A stretch of 64,000 nt of DNA. Origin: Guptibacillus hwajinpoensis (GTDB taxonomy: Bacteria; Bacillota; Bacilli; Bacillales; Guptibacillaceae). Below, piece by piece: positions 8,193 through 16,588 of this stretch. The notes below the pieces were generated by a model, which had not been told where the DNA came from, did no database searches, and was given only the letters and a program-made list of their open reading frames with translations. The number at the start of each line of letters is the position of its first letter. Within the stretch, counting starts at the first letter, position 1. The translations under genes and the position numbers were made by a program. The stretch is from NCBI RefSeq assembly GCF_020524165.1, contig NZ_JAIVKU010000005.1:496001-560000 (forward strand), in the 5' to 3' direction.

Positions 8193-8828
8193 ATGAAAAC
8201 ACTTGTGATTGTTGGGGCAGGTCCCGGAATTAGTCTTCACACAGCGAAAAAATTTGGTCAACAGGGCTTCCGAATTGCCTTGGTTGCACGTCGTGAAGAA
8301 ACGTTAGCGCAGTATGCAGAAGAGCTACGCGGGGAAAACATTGAAGTTGGTACGTATGTAGCCGATGCAAGAAAAGGTGATGAGCTGAAGTATGCGATGG
8401 AGCAAGTTCAGAAACAGTTTGGTCACATTGACGGATTGCTGTACAATGCGGCAAGCGGCACGCCTGGAAAACCAACGACGCTTAGCGTAAGTGATGTAAC
8501 ACGCGATTTTAAGATTAATGTTGGTGGAGCCCTTTCAAGTGTTCAGAGTGTGCTTCCTCACATGGAGCAAGGATTTATACTGTTAACAGGTGGAGGCCTC
8601 GCACTACAGCCTTATGCAGACTATGCTTCCCTTGCAATTGGTAAAGCGGGCATTCGAAATCTTGCCTACAGTTTACATGAAGAGCTTCAGCCAAAAGGCA
8701 TTTATGTTGGAACGCTCACGATCAAAGGCTTTGTAGAAGAAGGAACTTCTCTCGCTCCTGCTCACGTAGCGGATGCCTTTTACAAGATGTATGAAAATCA
8801 AACCGATGTAGAAACTGATATCGCCTAA
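8193..8828 (+). CDS. short-chain dehydrogenase/reductase-like protein with an atypical active site
   Basis: 211 residues, Rossmann fold. The N-terminal dinucleotide motif is GAGPGISLHTAKKF, and LYNAASG replaces the usual NNAG. At the catalytic position the sequence is DYASLAIGKAG: the lysine is there but the tyrosine four residues before it is replaced by leucine, so standard SDR chemistry is doubtful. The ATG at 8193 is 8 bp from AAGGAGG; the ATG at 8187 is too close. Controlled by the neighbouring MarR protein, judging by the shared operator. Confidence 0.85.
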   Translation: MKTLVIVGAGPGISLHTAKKFGQQGFRIALVARREETLAQYAEELRGENIEVGTYVADARKGDELKYAMEQVQKQFGHIDGLLYNAASGTPGKPTTLSVSDVTRDFKINVGGALSSVQSVLPHMEQGFILLTGGGLALQPYADYASLAIGKAGIRNLAYSLHEELQPKGIYVGTLTIKGFVEEGTSLAPAHVADAFYKMYENQTDVETDIA

Positions 8829-8845
8829 TTTTTTTTAATAGTTCA

Positions 8846-8859
8846 TTTGCATATACAAA
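8846..8859 (+). promoter_or_regulatory. MarR operator upstream of the oxidoreductase gene
   Basis: TTTGCATATACAAA, identical to the site at 8161, 20 bp upstream of the oxidoreductase ATG. Confidence 0.8.
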
Positions 8860-8878
8860 CGAAAAGGAATGGGATCTC

Positions 8879-9400
8879 ATGAAAACACTCGTCATCCTAG
8901 CACACCCAAATCTCTCACAATCCAAAATCAATCGTACGCTCATCACTCGTTTGGAACAAACCGATGTAACGATCCATAAGCTTTATGACGTTTATCCAGA
9001 TGGAAAGATTGACGTTGAACATGAACAGGCTCTATTATCTTCGCATGATCGCATCGTTTTTCAATTTCCATTCTACTGGTACAGCAGTCCAGCCCTTTTA
9101 AAAGAATGGCAGGACAACGTGCTCACCTACGGATGGGCGTATGGCAGTGAGGGTACAGCCCTTCATGGAAAAGAACTGTTGCTTGCGATTTCCACTGGCG
9201 GGCCTGAAGCAGCTTATCAAGCTGGCGGTTTCAATCACTACAGCATGAGTGAACTCGTGAAGCCATTTCATGCTACGGCGAACCTTACTGGCATGCGCTT
9301 CCTGCCGATCTTTACGGTGCAAGGGGCTTCGCGCTTATCTGAGGATGAACTTCGTGATAAAGCAGAAGCCTATGTACAGCATATAGAAGCTTCTTTTTAA
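8879..9400 (+). CDS. NAD(P)H-dependent oxidoreductase, flavodoxin-like fold (KefF/MdaB/YwrO type)
   Basis: 173 residues. FMN/FAD-dependent quinone reductase family. Visible motifs: MKTLVILAHPNLSQSKIN (phosphate-binding loop), FQFPFYWYSSPALLKEWQDNVL (active-site loop) and LLAISTGGPEAAYQ. Relatives reduce quinones or electrophiles in the cytoplasm. Last gene of the MarR-controlled group, closed by a strong terminator. Confidence 0.9.
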   Translation: MKTLVILAHPNLSQSKINRTLITRLEQTDVTIHKLYDVYPDGKIDVEHEQALLSSHDRIVFQFPFYWYSSPALLKEWQDNVLTYGWAYGSEGTALHGKELLLAISTGGPEAAYQAGGFNHYSMSELVKPFHATANLTGMRFLPIFTVQGASRLSEDELRDKAEAYVQHIEASF

Positions 9401-9403
9401 AAG

Positions 9404-9447
9404 AAAAAGGCCTTTCCCTCTTCTTATACGAAGGGAAAGGCCTTTTT
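9404..9447. terminator. bidirectional intrinsic terminator
   Basis: Sixteen-base arms AAAAAGGCCTTTCCCT and its complement between convergent genes, A-rich on one side and T-rich on the other, so it works in both directions. Confidence 0.93.
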
Positions 9448-9449
9448 GT

Positions 9450-10361
9450 CTACTCTTCCAATAACCCATTTTCCACAAGCCAATCATGCGCAACGACAGA
9501 GACACTGTTTCCTTCAATGTCTACCTTGTAGTTTAATTCTCGCATGATGTCGCTGTTTAGCTGTTCGGCAAGTGGTTTTGTGATTTCTTTTACTTCAGGA
9601 TATTTTTCATAGACGTCTTCATTAATCGTCACTGCTGCTGTATAAGGAGGAAAGAAATTCTTATCGTCCTCAAGCGTTATTAAGTTATATTCAACAATGG
9701 TAGGATCGGTTTCAAACGCGACCGATACGTCAACGTCGCCATTGTCTAATGCTCGTTGCGTTAATCCGATGTCCATCTGATTGATTTGATTTGTATCGAA
9801 TTGAAATCCGTACGTTTTTTCTACCCCCGGAATGCCATCTGGACGGTTCGCAAACTCGGCGTCAGAGGCAATGGAAAGCTCGCCGGGATGGTCATTCATA
9901 TAAGCTGCGAGATCGCTGATGGATTGAATCCCTAATTCCTTTGCCTGTTCTTCTCTCATGGCTAGCGCATACGTGTTGTTCACGTTAGACATGTTCATCC
10001 AATGGATATCATTTTCTTTCCCATCAATCTCTTTTACTTTCTGAAACGCTTTGGCAGGATCAGCGATGGTATCCTGCCCCATATAGGTAAGCAGGGCGGT
10101 ACCTGTGTACTCCCACATCAAGTCGACCTGCTCATTCTCAAGGGCTTTCCGCACAACGGTACTACTTAAGTTATTCATTTGCTTCACATCATAACCGGCA
10201 TCCTCCAGAAGGAAAGCCGTCATTTCTGAGAGCAAGTATTGTTCCGTATAGTTCTTCCCACCAACAGAAATGGGTTTTCCGCCAATTCCAACCGTTGAAC
10301 AGGATGTTACCATCGTTAAGATCACAACGATGATGATTCCACAAAGCATCTTGCTTTTCAC
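9450..10361 (-). CDS. osmoprotectant ABC transporter substrate-binding lipoprotein (OsmF/OpuCC-like)
   Basis: 303 residues. The lipoprotein signal ends LTMVTSC (cysteine near residue 20); the mature part is an OpuAC/OsmF-type domain with GGKNYTEQ, VDLMWEYTGTAL and ANRPDGIPG. It would capture glycine betaine, choline or carnitine outside the cell. The GTG at 10361 follows GGAGGTG; longer frames into the upstream permease are not needed. Last gene of a permease-ATPase-permease-binding protein operon. A close paralogue ends at 63296. Confidence 0.9.
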   Translation of the reverse strand: MKSKMLCGIIIVVILTMVTSCSTVGIGGKPISVGGKNYTEQYLLSEMTAFLLEDAGYDVKQMNNLSSTVVRKALENEQVDLMWEYTGTALLTYMGQDTIADPAKAFQKVKEIDGKENDIHWMNMSNVNNTYALAMREEQAKELGIQSISDLAAYMNDHPGELSIASDAEFANRPDGIPGVEKTYGFQFDTNQINQMDIGLTQRALDNGDVDVSVAFETDPTIVEYNLITLEDDKNFFPPYTAAVTINEDVYEKYPEVKEITKPLAEQLNSDIMRELNYKVDIEGNSVSVVAHDWLVENGLLEE

Positions 10362-10380
10362 ATCAACACCTCCAATCCCA

Positions 10381-11118
10381 TTACAATTCTTGTGGTGGCT
10401 TCGAGCCTTCAGGAACGATGAGACGCTCAAGTAGTCGAAGCAAATAATCGACAAAAATGGCGAGTAGCGTAACAGGGATCGCACCGGAAATTAAATAGCC
10501 ATTATCAAACAGCTGAATGCCAGTGAAAATCCATACGCCAAGACCGCCTCCACCGACGACATAAGCTAGCGCAGCCGTTCCGATATTTAGTACAATCGCC
10601 GTCCGAACTCCCGCTAAGATGGAGTACGCAGCATTCGGTAATTCGATTCGGAGCAGAATTTGGATCGGCTTCATCCCCATTCCTCTCGCTGCATCAATTA
10701 AATTTTCATCAATGGAATCAATTCCAGCGACGGTATTGCGATACATTGGCAGAAGAGAATAAATAAACAGGGCAAATACCGCTGTTTGAAAGCCAATCCC
10801 AAGAATACTAATCATCAAGGCGAGCACGGCAAGACTGGGAATCGTTTGACCGAGGTTAACCGTATTCGAGACAACCCATTCGGCTCGTCGAAATGGTTTT
10901 CGTGTGACGAGAATGCCTCCAGGTATCGCAATGAGTAAGGCGAGTACCGATGAAACAAGCACAAGCTGTAAGTGCTGTTTAACTAAATGCCAAAATGTTG
11001 TTGATTCCGTAAAAATATAATCAAAATAATGGTTACGGATTGCCCAAAAGAAAAACAAAGCGACCAATCCGTAAACAGAATAGCGTACAACAAGACTAAT
11101 GACCTTCTTCTTATTCAT
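10381..11118 (-). CDS. osmoprotectant ABC transporter permease (OsmU YehY / OpuCD-like)
   Basis: 245 residues, six predicted membrane helices. The conserved cytoplasmic EAA-like loop IDAARGMGMKPIQILLRIELPNA contacts the ATPase. It follows the ATPase by 1 bp and precedes the binding protein gene by 19 bp. Confidence 0.9.
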   Translation of the reverse strand: MNKKKVISLVVRYSVYGLVALFFFWAIRNHYFDYIFTESTTFWHLVKQHLQLVLVSSVLALLIAIPGGILVTRKPFRRAEWVVSNTVNLGQTIPSLAVLALMISILGIGFQTAVFALFIYSLLPMYRNTVAGIDSIDENLIDAARGMGMKPIQILLRIELPNAAYSILAGVRTAIVLNIGTAALAYVVGGGGLGVWIFTGIQLFDNGYLISGAIPVTLLAIFVDYLLRLLERLIVPEGSKPPQEL

Positions 11119-11119
11119 G

Positions 11120-12115
11120 TTATACCCCCTCTAGGACTGGGGCTGGCTTTGCTTTGATTTCGTAATGAAGGTATTTCTGAACAATGTCAATGGTGATTGC
11201 ACCGAGCTTGTTTCCATCATCATCACTCACAATCACCTGATCCGCTTCCTGATTCAGTAACATGGATAATGTGTTTCGGAGGTCATGGTTTACATTAATC
11301 GTCTTTGTGTCAGCAATTGCATCATCAAATTCCGCAAGACCAATCATTTCCTGGAGATCCTGGATTGTATGTAAACTCAAGCTTTTAATGGCCCTGTCTT
11401 TTCCAAAGAACTCTCGAACGAATTCATTCTTAGGACGGACCAGCATCTCAGAAGGCGTGTCATATTGCATCAGCTCTCCACCACGGAGAAGCACAATTTT
11501 ATCGGCCATTTTGATCGCTTCGTCAATATCGTGACTGACAAACAAAATCGTTTTCTTTACTTCCTTTTGGATTTGCAAAAATTCATCCTGGATTTTTTCA
11601 CGGATAATCGGATCAAGTGCTCCAAAAGGTTCATCCATGAGCATAACCGGTGGGTCTGCCGCTAGTGCTCGAATAACTCCGATGCGCTGCTGCTGTCCTC
11701 CGGAAAGCTCATGCGGATACCGCTTTCCAAATTTCTCTCCGCTTAATCCAATCATCTCCATGAGCTTTTGAAACCGTTCTTTCTTATCCTTTTTGCTCCA
11801 GCCTAAGAGATCTGGAACGATCATCGTATTCTCTTCAATGGTCATATTCGGAAACAAGCCATTGCTTTGAATCACGTAGCCAATTTTTCTTCTTAAGGCC
11901 GTTTGGTTCAGTGACATTGAATCTTGTCCATCAATGGTGATTTTCCCGTCTGAGATCGACTCAAGTCGGTTGACCATTCGCAGCAATGTTGTTTTCCCAC
12001 AGCCGGAAGGGCCTAATAGAACGACAATTTCACCTTTTTCAACGGTAAAATCGACCCCTTTGACGGCAGTCACATTGCCTTCATATGTTTTCGTCGTTTT
12101 ATCAAACGTAATCAT
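11120..12115 (-). CDS. osmoprotectant ABC transporter ATPase with CBS domain (OpuCA/YehX-like)
   Basis: 331 residues. Walker A GPSGCGKTT, signature LSGGQQQRIGVIRAL, Walker B VMLMDEPFGALD and H-loop FVSHDIDEA are present, then a C-terminal tail (about 245-325) with one CBS-like motif ending GAITIDIVQKYLHYE. In OpuCA relatives the CBS domains sense ionic strength. ATG at 12115 after GAGAGGTG; the longer frame to 12193 overlaps the upstream permease and lacks a ribosome binding site. Confidence 0.92.
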   Translation of the reverse strand: MITFDKTTKTYEGNVTAVKGVDFTVEKGEIVVLLGPSGCGKTTLLRMVNRLESISDGKITIDGQDSMSLNQTALRRKIGYVIQSNGLFPNMTIEENTMIVPDLLGWSKKDKKERFQKLMEMIGLSGEKFGKRYPHELSGGQQQRIGVIRALAADPPVMLMDEPFGALDPIIREKIQDEFLQIQKEVKKTILFVSHDIDEAIKMADKIVLLRGGELMQYDTPSEMLVRPKNEFVREFFGKDRAIKSLSLHTIQDLQEMIGLAEFDDAIADTKTINVNHDLRNTLSMLLNQEADQVIVSDDDGNKLGAITIDIVQKYLHYEIKAKPAPVLEGV

Positions 12116-12131
12116 CCGTACACCTCTCTCC

Positions 12132-12785
12132 TTAATTAGCAATGCTCTTCGGCGTGAACCGTTTTTGAATCCACAGTAAAATGCCATCCGCAATCATGGC
12201 TAGAATCGCAACAGCAACTGAGCCGGTAATGATCAAATAGTTATCTCCTCGTGAGATGCCCTGGGTAATTAACACACCAAGACCACCCGCGCCAATATAG
12301 GCAGCGATAACACCGATGCCGATATTGATCACAACAGCGGTGCGAATACCAGCCATAATCACCGGAAACGCATTTGGAATCTCTACTCGAAACAAACGTT
12401 GAATAGGCTTCATCCCGAGCCCAATCGCAGCATCCCTCATTTGAGGATTAACGTTACGAATCGCGGTGTATGTATTCCGAATAATCGGAAGCTGTGCATA
12501 GAGAACCAATGCCACGAAAGCTGGTACAAACCCGATCCCCTGATTCACGATCGAGAAGACAGGAATCATCACACCAAATAACGCAATACTTGGAATCGTT
12601 AACATAACAGACGCAATCTGTAGAACTGTTTCGGCCAGATAGTCATTTGTCGTTAAATAGATTCCTAGCGGTACACCAATGAGGAGCGCTACTAGAATAG
12701 CTAACCCTACTAAAATGGCGTGCTCAATCGTCAAATCAAAAATGCGAGAAGAATTTACTTCAAGAAACTTCATCCATTTTTCCAA
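12132..12785 (-). CDS. osmoprotectant ABC transporter permease (OsmU YehW / OpuCB-like)
   Basis: 217 residues, about five to six membrane helices, EAA loop RDAAIGLGMKPIQRLFRVEIPNA. First gene of the operon. The order permease, ATPase, permease, binding protein matches the enterobacterial yehWXY-osmF arrangement rather than Bacillus opuC (ATPase first). Homologous to the second permease but shorter at the N-terminus. Confidence 0.9.
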   Translation of the reverse strand: MEKWMKFLEVNSSRIFDLTIEHAILVGLAILVALLIGVPLGIYLTTNDYLAETVLQIASVMLTIPSIALFGVMIPVFSIVNQGIGFVPAFVALVLYAQLPIIRNTYTAIRNVNPQMRDAAIGLGMKPIQRLFRVEIPNAFPVIMAGIRTAVVINIGIGVIAAYIGAGGLGVLITQGISRGDNYLIITGSVAVAILAMIADGILLWIQKRFTPKSIAN

Positions 12786-12885
12786 AATTACACCTCCCTC
12801 CCCTTTTTATTCCTGAAACGCAACACTATTAATGGTAACATAGTCCTTCCTATTTTTGGCGCTTTCACACAGGAAAGCGCAGAAT

Positions 12886-12903
12886 GGTGCCTGTCACCAC
12901 CCG
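12886..12903 (+). repeat. dispersed repeat GGTGCCTGTCAC, copy 2
   Basis: GGTGCCTGTCACCACCCG, identical over 18 bp to copy 1, directly next to an 8-bp-stem hairpin and about 100 bp upstream of a minus-strand operon start. Confidence 0.85.
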
Positions 12904-13077
12904 TTATATAGCGAATGGTGTCACCTGCTGCATGAGGCTGAATTTGCTCATGTCACCTAGCGTTTCAAGCAGATAAGCATCAAAGTCACTAGAAATCCAA
13001 AGTCCAAACCGATGGTCGAGCTAAAATCGTAAGCTAAAGGCATTTAAACGCGATTCAATGAGCAAAAACGGATTGTA

Positions 13078-13102
13078 TTAGCTAACGAGAACCATCCTAA
13101 TC
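13078..13102 (+). repeat. dispersed repeat TTAGCTAACGAGAA, copy 2
   Basis: Reads TTAGCTAACGAGAACCATCC then TAATC. It matches copy 1 at 7571 except for three bases near its right end. Confidence 0.55.
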
Positions 13103-13183
13103 CCCTGACCACTGAAAAACTGCAGCACCGCACTCATCACCACTAAACCGCTCCACACACAAGACGCACGGTCAAATACAAAA

Positions 13184-13223
13184 AACCAGGCAGTCTACAC
13201 ACAACGTGTCTTCCTGCCTGGTT
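13184..13223 (-). terminator. terminator of the beta-glucoside operon
   Basis: Arms AACCAGGCAG (13184-13193) and CTGCCTGGTT (13214-13223). On the minus strand it is followed by TTTT, downstream of the GH1 gene. Confidence 0.8.
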
Positions 13224-13284
13224 GTTCATGACTGAGCAACCCTCACTCGCGTCATCCACGAGTCCTGCTCTCAACCTCAAAGCC

Positions 13285-14628
13285 CTATACCTCAAACCAC
13301 CCATTCGTAATCGTCTGGCGATACCAGTAGTAGCTGTCTTTTGGCGTCCGCTCAAACGTGCGATAGTTCACATGAATGATGCCGAAGCGCTTTTCGTAGC
13401 CAAATGCCCACTCGAAGTTATCGAGCAGTGACCAGACGATGTAGCCTTTGATTGGCACACCAGATTCAATGGCGCGGTGAAGAGAAGTAAGATGCTGCTT
13501 TAAGTAATCAATGCGTTCCTGATCCTGAACGCCCCCGTCTTCTACTTCATGGTTGTAGCACGCACCGTTTTCAGTGATATAGATCGGTACATCGCCGTAC
13601 GTTTCATGAAGATCGGTTAAGACGTTATAGAACCCGTCTGCATAGATCGGCCAGCCGATATCGGTCTTCCGATAATCGAGTGGAACTTCCTCTACTTCAA
13701 AAAGCCCTTCCCCTTCTTTGTATCGTCCGAGACTACCCGTGTAATAGTTAATGCCCATGAAATCGATCGGCTGTGAAATGAGTTCAAGGTCGCCGTCTTC
13801 AAGCTTGAGCTTAGCGTTGTGATTCTCAAAAATCGTGATCAGCGTTTCTGGATACGATCCTTTGAAGACTGGATCCATAAACCATTCCTTTTGCCACATC
13901 ATCGCTCGCTTACAAGCATCGATATCTTCTTGCTTATTACTAAACGGCTCAAGCCAGCCTGTGTTTGGGGCATAGCCGATTTCCCCGTCTGGTAAAAGCT
14001 CTCTAAAGGATTGCACGGCTTTTCCGTGCGCAAGCATCAAATGATGCGCAACGTCGACGCCTGCTTGTAAATCGGTTTTCCCTGGAGCGTGAGCACCTAA
14101 GTAGTTTGATAGAAAAGAAGCGCACCACGGTTCGTTGATCGTAATCCACTTGGACACCTTGTCCCCGAACTCCTTAAACATCGCGACCGCATACTCGTTA
14201 AACGCATCGATCGTTTCACGATTTTCCCAGCCGCCTTTATCCTGGAGGACTTGAGGAAGATCCCAGTGATAAAGCGTAATCATCGGTTCAATGCCATTTT
14301 CAATGAGCTCATCGATCACGTTTTGGTAGTAAGCAACGCCTTTTGGATTCAGCTCACCTCTCCCCTCCGGCATAACCCGTGGCCATGCAATCGAGAAGCG
14401 GTAAAGATCGACGCCGAGCTTTTTCAGATGCTGCACGTCTTCTTTATATAAATGATAGCTGTTACACGCTTCGTCTCCATGGTCTCCATTACTCACGTTG
14501 CCTGGCGCATGAGAAAACGTATCCCAAATGGACGGCGATCGGCCATCTTCATTCGCTGCGCCTTCGATTTGATAAGAAGCGGTTGCTGCGCCCCATTTCA
14601 GCGTTTCTGGAAATTGTATGGTTGTCAT
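13285..14628 (-). CDS. beta-glucosidase, glycoside hydrolase family 1
   Basis: 447 residues, full-length GH1 barrel without signal peptide, so cytoplasmic. The acid/base glutamate is E166 in TINEPW and the nucleophile E353 in ITENGA; the N-terminal signature FPETLKWGAATASYQIEG is present. It would hydrolyse beta-glucosides or cello-oligosaccharides imported by the ABC transporter encoded upstream in the same operon. Because uptake is by ABC transporter and not PTS, the substrate should be unphosphorylated, so a plain beta-glucosidase is likelier than a 6-phospho-beta-glucosidase. Confidence 0.93.
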   Translation of the reverse strand: MTTIQFPETLKWGAATASYQIEGAANEDGRSPSIWDTFSHAPGNVSNGDHGDEACNSYHLYKEDVQHLKKLGVDLYRFSIAWPRVMPEGRGELNPKGVAYYQNVIDELIENGIEPMITLYHWDLPQVLQDKGGWENRETIDAFNEYAVAMFKEFGDKVSKWITINEPWCASFLSNYLGAHAPGKTDLQAGVDVAHHLMLAHGKAVQSFRELLPDGEIGYAPNTGWLEPFSNKQEDIDACKRAMMWQKEWFMDPVFKGSYPETLITIFENHNAKLKLEDGDLELISQPIDFMGINYYTGSLGRYKEGEGLFEVEEVPLDYRKTDIGWPIYADGFYNVLTDLHETYGDVPIYITENGACYNHEVEDGGVQDQERIDYLKQHLTSLHRAIESGVPIKGYIVWSLLDNFEWAFGYEKRFGIIHVNYRTFERTPKDSYYWYRQTITNGWFEV

Positions 14629-14657
14629 GTTGGTAGCCTCCTGTAGTCGGAGCCCTC

Positions 14658-15671
14658 TTACCTTTCTATACTAGATGATCGAATCACAAGTTCAGGGTCC
14701 ACTTTCACTGGATGGATCTCTTCGTTTCCTTGGATTAAATCATCCAGCATATAGGCTGCGAGCTTTCCTAACTTTTGTTTGTCCTGTTTCACGGTCGTTA
14801 GAGGGGGATCGCTATAGCGACAAGATTCAATGTCATCACAGCCGATCAGTTGCATGTCTTCTGGAACCTTGATACCATGCTCCTTCATCGCTTTCAGCGC
14901 ACCGAGCGCCATCATGTCAGAAGCGGCGAACACGGCTTCCGGACGTTCATCCTCCTGAAGAATCTTTTGCATGGCGTGGTATCCGCTCTCCTCGAAGAAA
15001 TCCCCGTAGTGAATCCACTTTTCATTCAACGGCAGGCCGAACTGCTTCATCGCATCCATGAATCCTTCGTTTCGGATGCCTGAAATGAGCGAATCTTGTT
15101 TCCCCCCAATATAGGCGACCTTTTTAACTTTGTTTAAATAGAAATTCTCAACGACCTTCATGCCAATCTTGGCATTATCCGTCATGATGTAGCTGGATTT
15201 TGGTCCTTCCAGCTTTAAATCGATGCCAATACACGGAATCTGACTTTGTGCGATTTCATGAACTGCCGCTTCAATTTCATCCCCCGCGACGATCAGGCAG
15301 CCATCTACATGGAAATGCCTGCATCGTTCCAGGTATTTGCTTTCACCTTGATAGAACTTTTCATTGGAAAACAGAAGGAGGTCATATCCGAGCGCTCCCA
15401 CTGCTTTTTTAAATGTATTCATCACTTCATTGAAGAAAGGGTGTTTGAAATCGACGTTGATTTTCCCGGCATAGATTAACCCAATTAGGTTCGATTTCTT
15501 CGTAGCCAGTGATTTTGCTGAAAAGGTTGGTTGGTACTTTGTATCTTCAATGATTTTATATACTTTCTGACGAGTGGCTTCACTGATCCCCCCGTAGTTA
15601 TTAATAATTTTTGATACAGTCGCTGGAGAAACCCCAGCCATCCTAGCAATATCTCTAATCGTTAAATTCAT
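14658..15671 (-). CDS. LacI family transcriptional regulator of the beta-glucoside operon
   Basis: 337 residues. N-terminal helix-turn-helix LTIRDIARMAGVSPATVSKIINN with hinge, then a periplasmic-binding-protein-like sugar sensor. The second ATG (15671) is 9 bp from GGAG; the ATG at 15680 overlaps that site. The gene lies between the transporter and the glucosidase, so it probably senses the sugar they handle. An inverted repeat just upstream and two LacI-type operators at the operon promoter are candidate targets. Confidence 0.92.
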   Translation of the reverse strand: MNLTIRDIARMAGVSPATVSKIINNYGGISEATRQKVYKIIEDTKYQPTFSAKSLATKKSNLIGLIYAGKINVDFKHPFFNEVMNTFKKAVGALGYDLLLFSNEKFYQGESKYLERCRHFHVDGCLIVAGDEIEAAVHEIAQSQIPCIGIDLKLEGPKSSYIMTDNAKIGMKVVENFYLNKVKKVAYIGGKQDSLISGIRNEGFMDAMKQFGLPLNEKWIHYGDFFEESGYHAMQKILQEDERPEAVFAASDMMALGALKAMKEHGIKVPEDMQLIGCDDIESCRYSDPPLTTVKQDKQKLGKLAAYMLDDLIQGNEEIHPVKVDPELVIRSSSIER

Positions 15672-15684
15672 CGCGTTCATCTCC

Positions 15685-15700
15685 TTAGCAACATTGCTAA
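15685..15700. promoter_or_regulatory. inverted repeat in front of the LacI gene
   Basis: TTAGCAACATTGCTAA, 7-bp arms around 2 bp, overlapping the LacI ribosome binding site region. It could be an autoregulatory operator or an RNA hairpin; it differs from the AAACCGGTTT operators at the operon promoter. Confidence 0.45.
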
Positions 15701-15745
15701 CGTATTCTCGTTTATTGTATCAAAATACGGAGGAGAGACAGCCGA

Positions 15746-16585
15746 TTATTTAACAGATCCTTCCGTAATGCTCGATATAAACCATTTGTTGAAAATAAGG
15801 AAAATCACAATCAAAGGCACCGTTGCCCAGAACACACCAGATAGCAGCATACCAAAGTCAACGCGGAAGGCATTGTTTAGAGATGCAAGGGCCACCTGTA
15901 ATGTATAGGAAGCAGGGTCACGTAGAACGGTGAACTGCCATAGGAATTCTCCCCATACTAATGTAAAAACGATAATGCCAAGCGTTGCGAAAGCAGGCTT
16001 GATGATCGGAAGCACGATGCTCCAATAAATGCGGAAATTCGAGCAGCCATCAAGCTTCGCCGCTTCGATCAGTTCATCCGGAACCGATTCACTGATGTAT
16101 TGGCGCATTAAGAAAATTCCGAGCGGATTCAGTAAGAACAAAATCCCCGCTCCTAATAGGGAATCAAGCCAGCCTAGTTGCGAAATAAGGTAATACTGTG
16201 GAATCAATCCCAGTTGTGGCGGAATAACCATTGTTAACAGGATTAAGATGAACAAAAAGTTTTTCCCAGGGAAGGTGAATTTCGCAAATGCAAATCCAGC
16301 TAATGAACTAATCAGCAGGACGGCTAACGTCACAACGGTACAAAGGAGAATCGTATTCCACATCGCCTGGAAAAACGGAATCGTATCCAGTACCTTCTGG
16401 AAGTTTTCCACGAGCTTTCCACCCGGTAATAGCGTCGGCGGAATCGAGTTATACGCCGCACTCGGCTGTGTCGCCATCACGAACATCCAATAAAATGGAA
16501 ACAGTGAAAAGAGAGAGGTAAACCCTAAAATAAGGTAGATCGGCAACGTGCCAGCTTTTGATTGTTTCTTATGCTTTTGTTTCAT
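15746..16585 (-). CDS. carbohydrate ABC transporter permease, MalG-like
   Basis: 279 residues, six membrane helices, EAA motif EAAKLDGCSNFRIYWSIVLPI near residue 190. Inner-membrane partner of the MalF-like permease 3 bp upstream. No ATPase gene is present in the operon, so it presumably uses a shared MsmX-type ATPase encoded elsewhere, as is common in Bacillus. Confidence 0.92.
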   Translation of the reverse strand: MKQKHKKQSKAGTLPIYLILGFTSLFSLFPFYWMFVMATQPSAAYNSIPPTLLPGGKLVENFQKVLDTIPFFQAMWNTILLCTVVTLAVLLISSLAGFAFAKFTFPGKNFLFILILLTMVIPPQLGLIPQYYLISQLGWLDSLLGAGILFLLNPLGIFLMRQYISESVPDELIEAAKLDGCSNFRIYWSIVLPIIKPAFATLGIIVFTLVWGEFLWQFTVLRDPASYTLQVALASLNNAFRVDFGMLLSGVFWATVPLIVIFLIFNKWFISSITEGSVK

Positions 16586-16588
16586 CCC

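Larger units (their letters stand above)
12786..13183. other. gene-free spacer with hairpin and two dispersed repeats
   Basis: No credible gene. It holds a hairpin with arms GCGCTTTC/GAAAGCGC (about 12860-12881), copy 2 of the GGTGCCTGTCAC repeat (12886-12903) and copy 2 of the TTAGCTAACGAGAA repeat (13078-13102, diverged at three bases). The osmoprotectant operon promoter must lie in its left part, but no clear -35/-10 pair was resolved. Confidence 0.6.

Noticed and set aside
10362..10484. Longer N-terminus for the osmoprotectant binding protein
   Set aside because: The extension overlaps the permease gene and would bury the lipoprotein signal; GGAGGTG before the GTG at 10361 decides the start.
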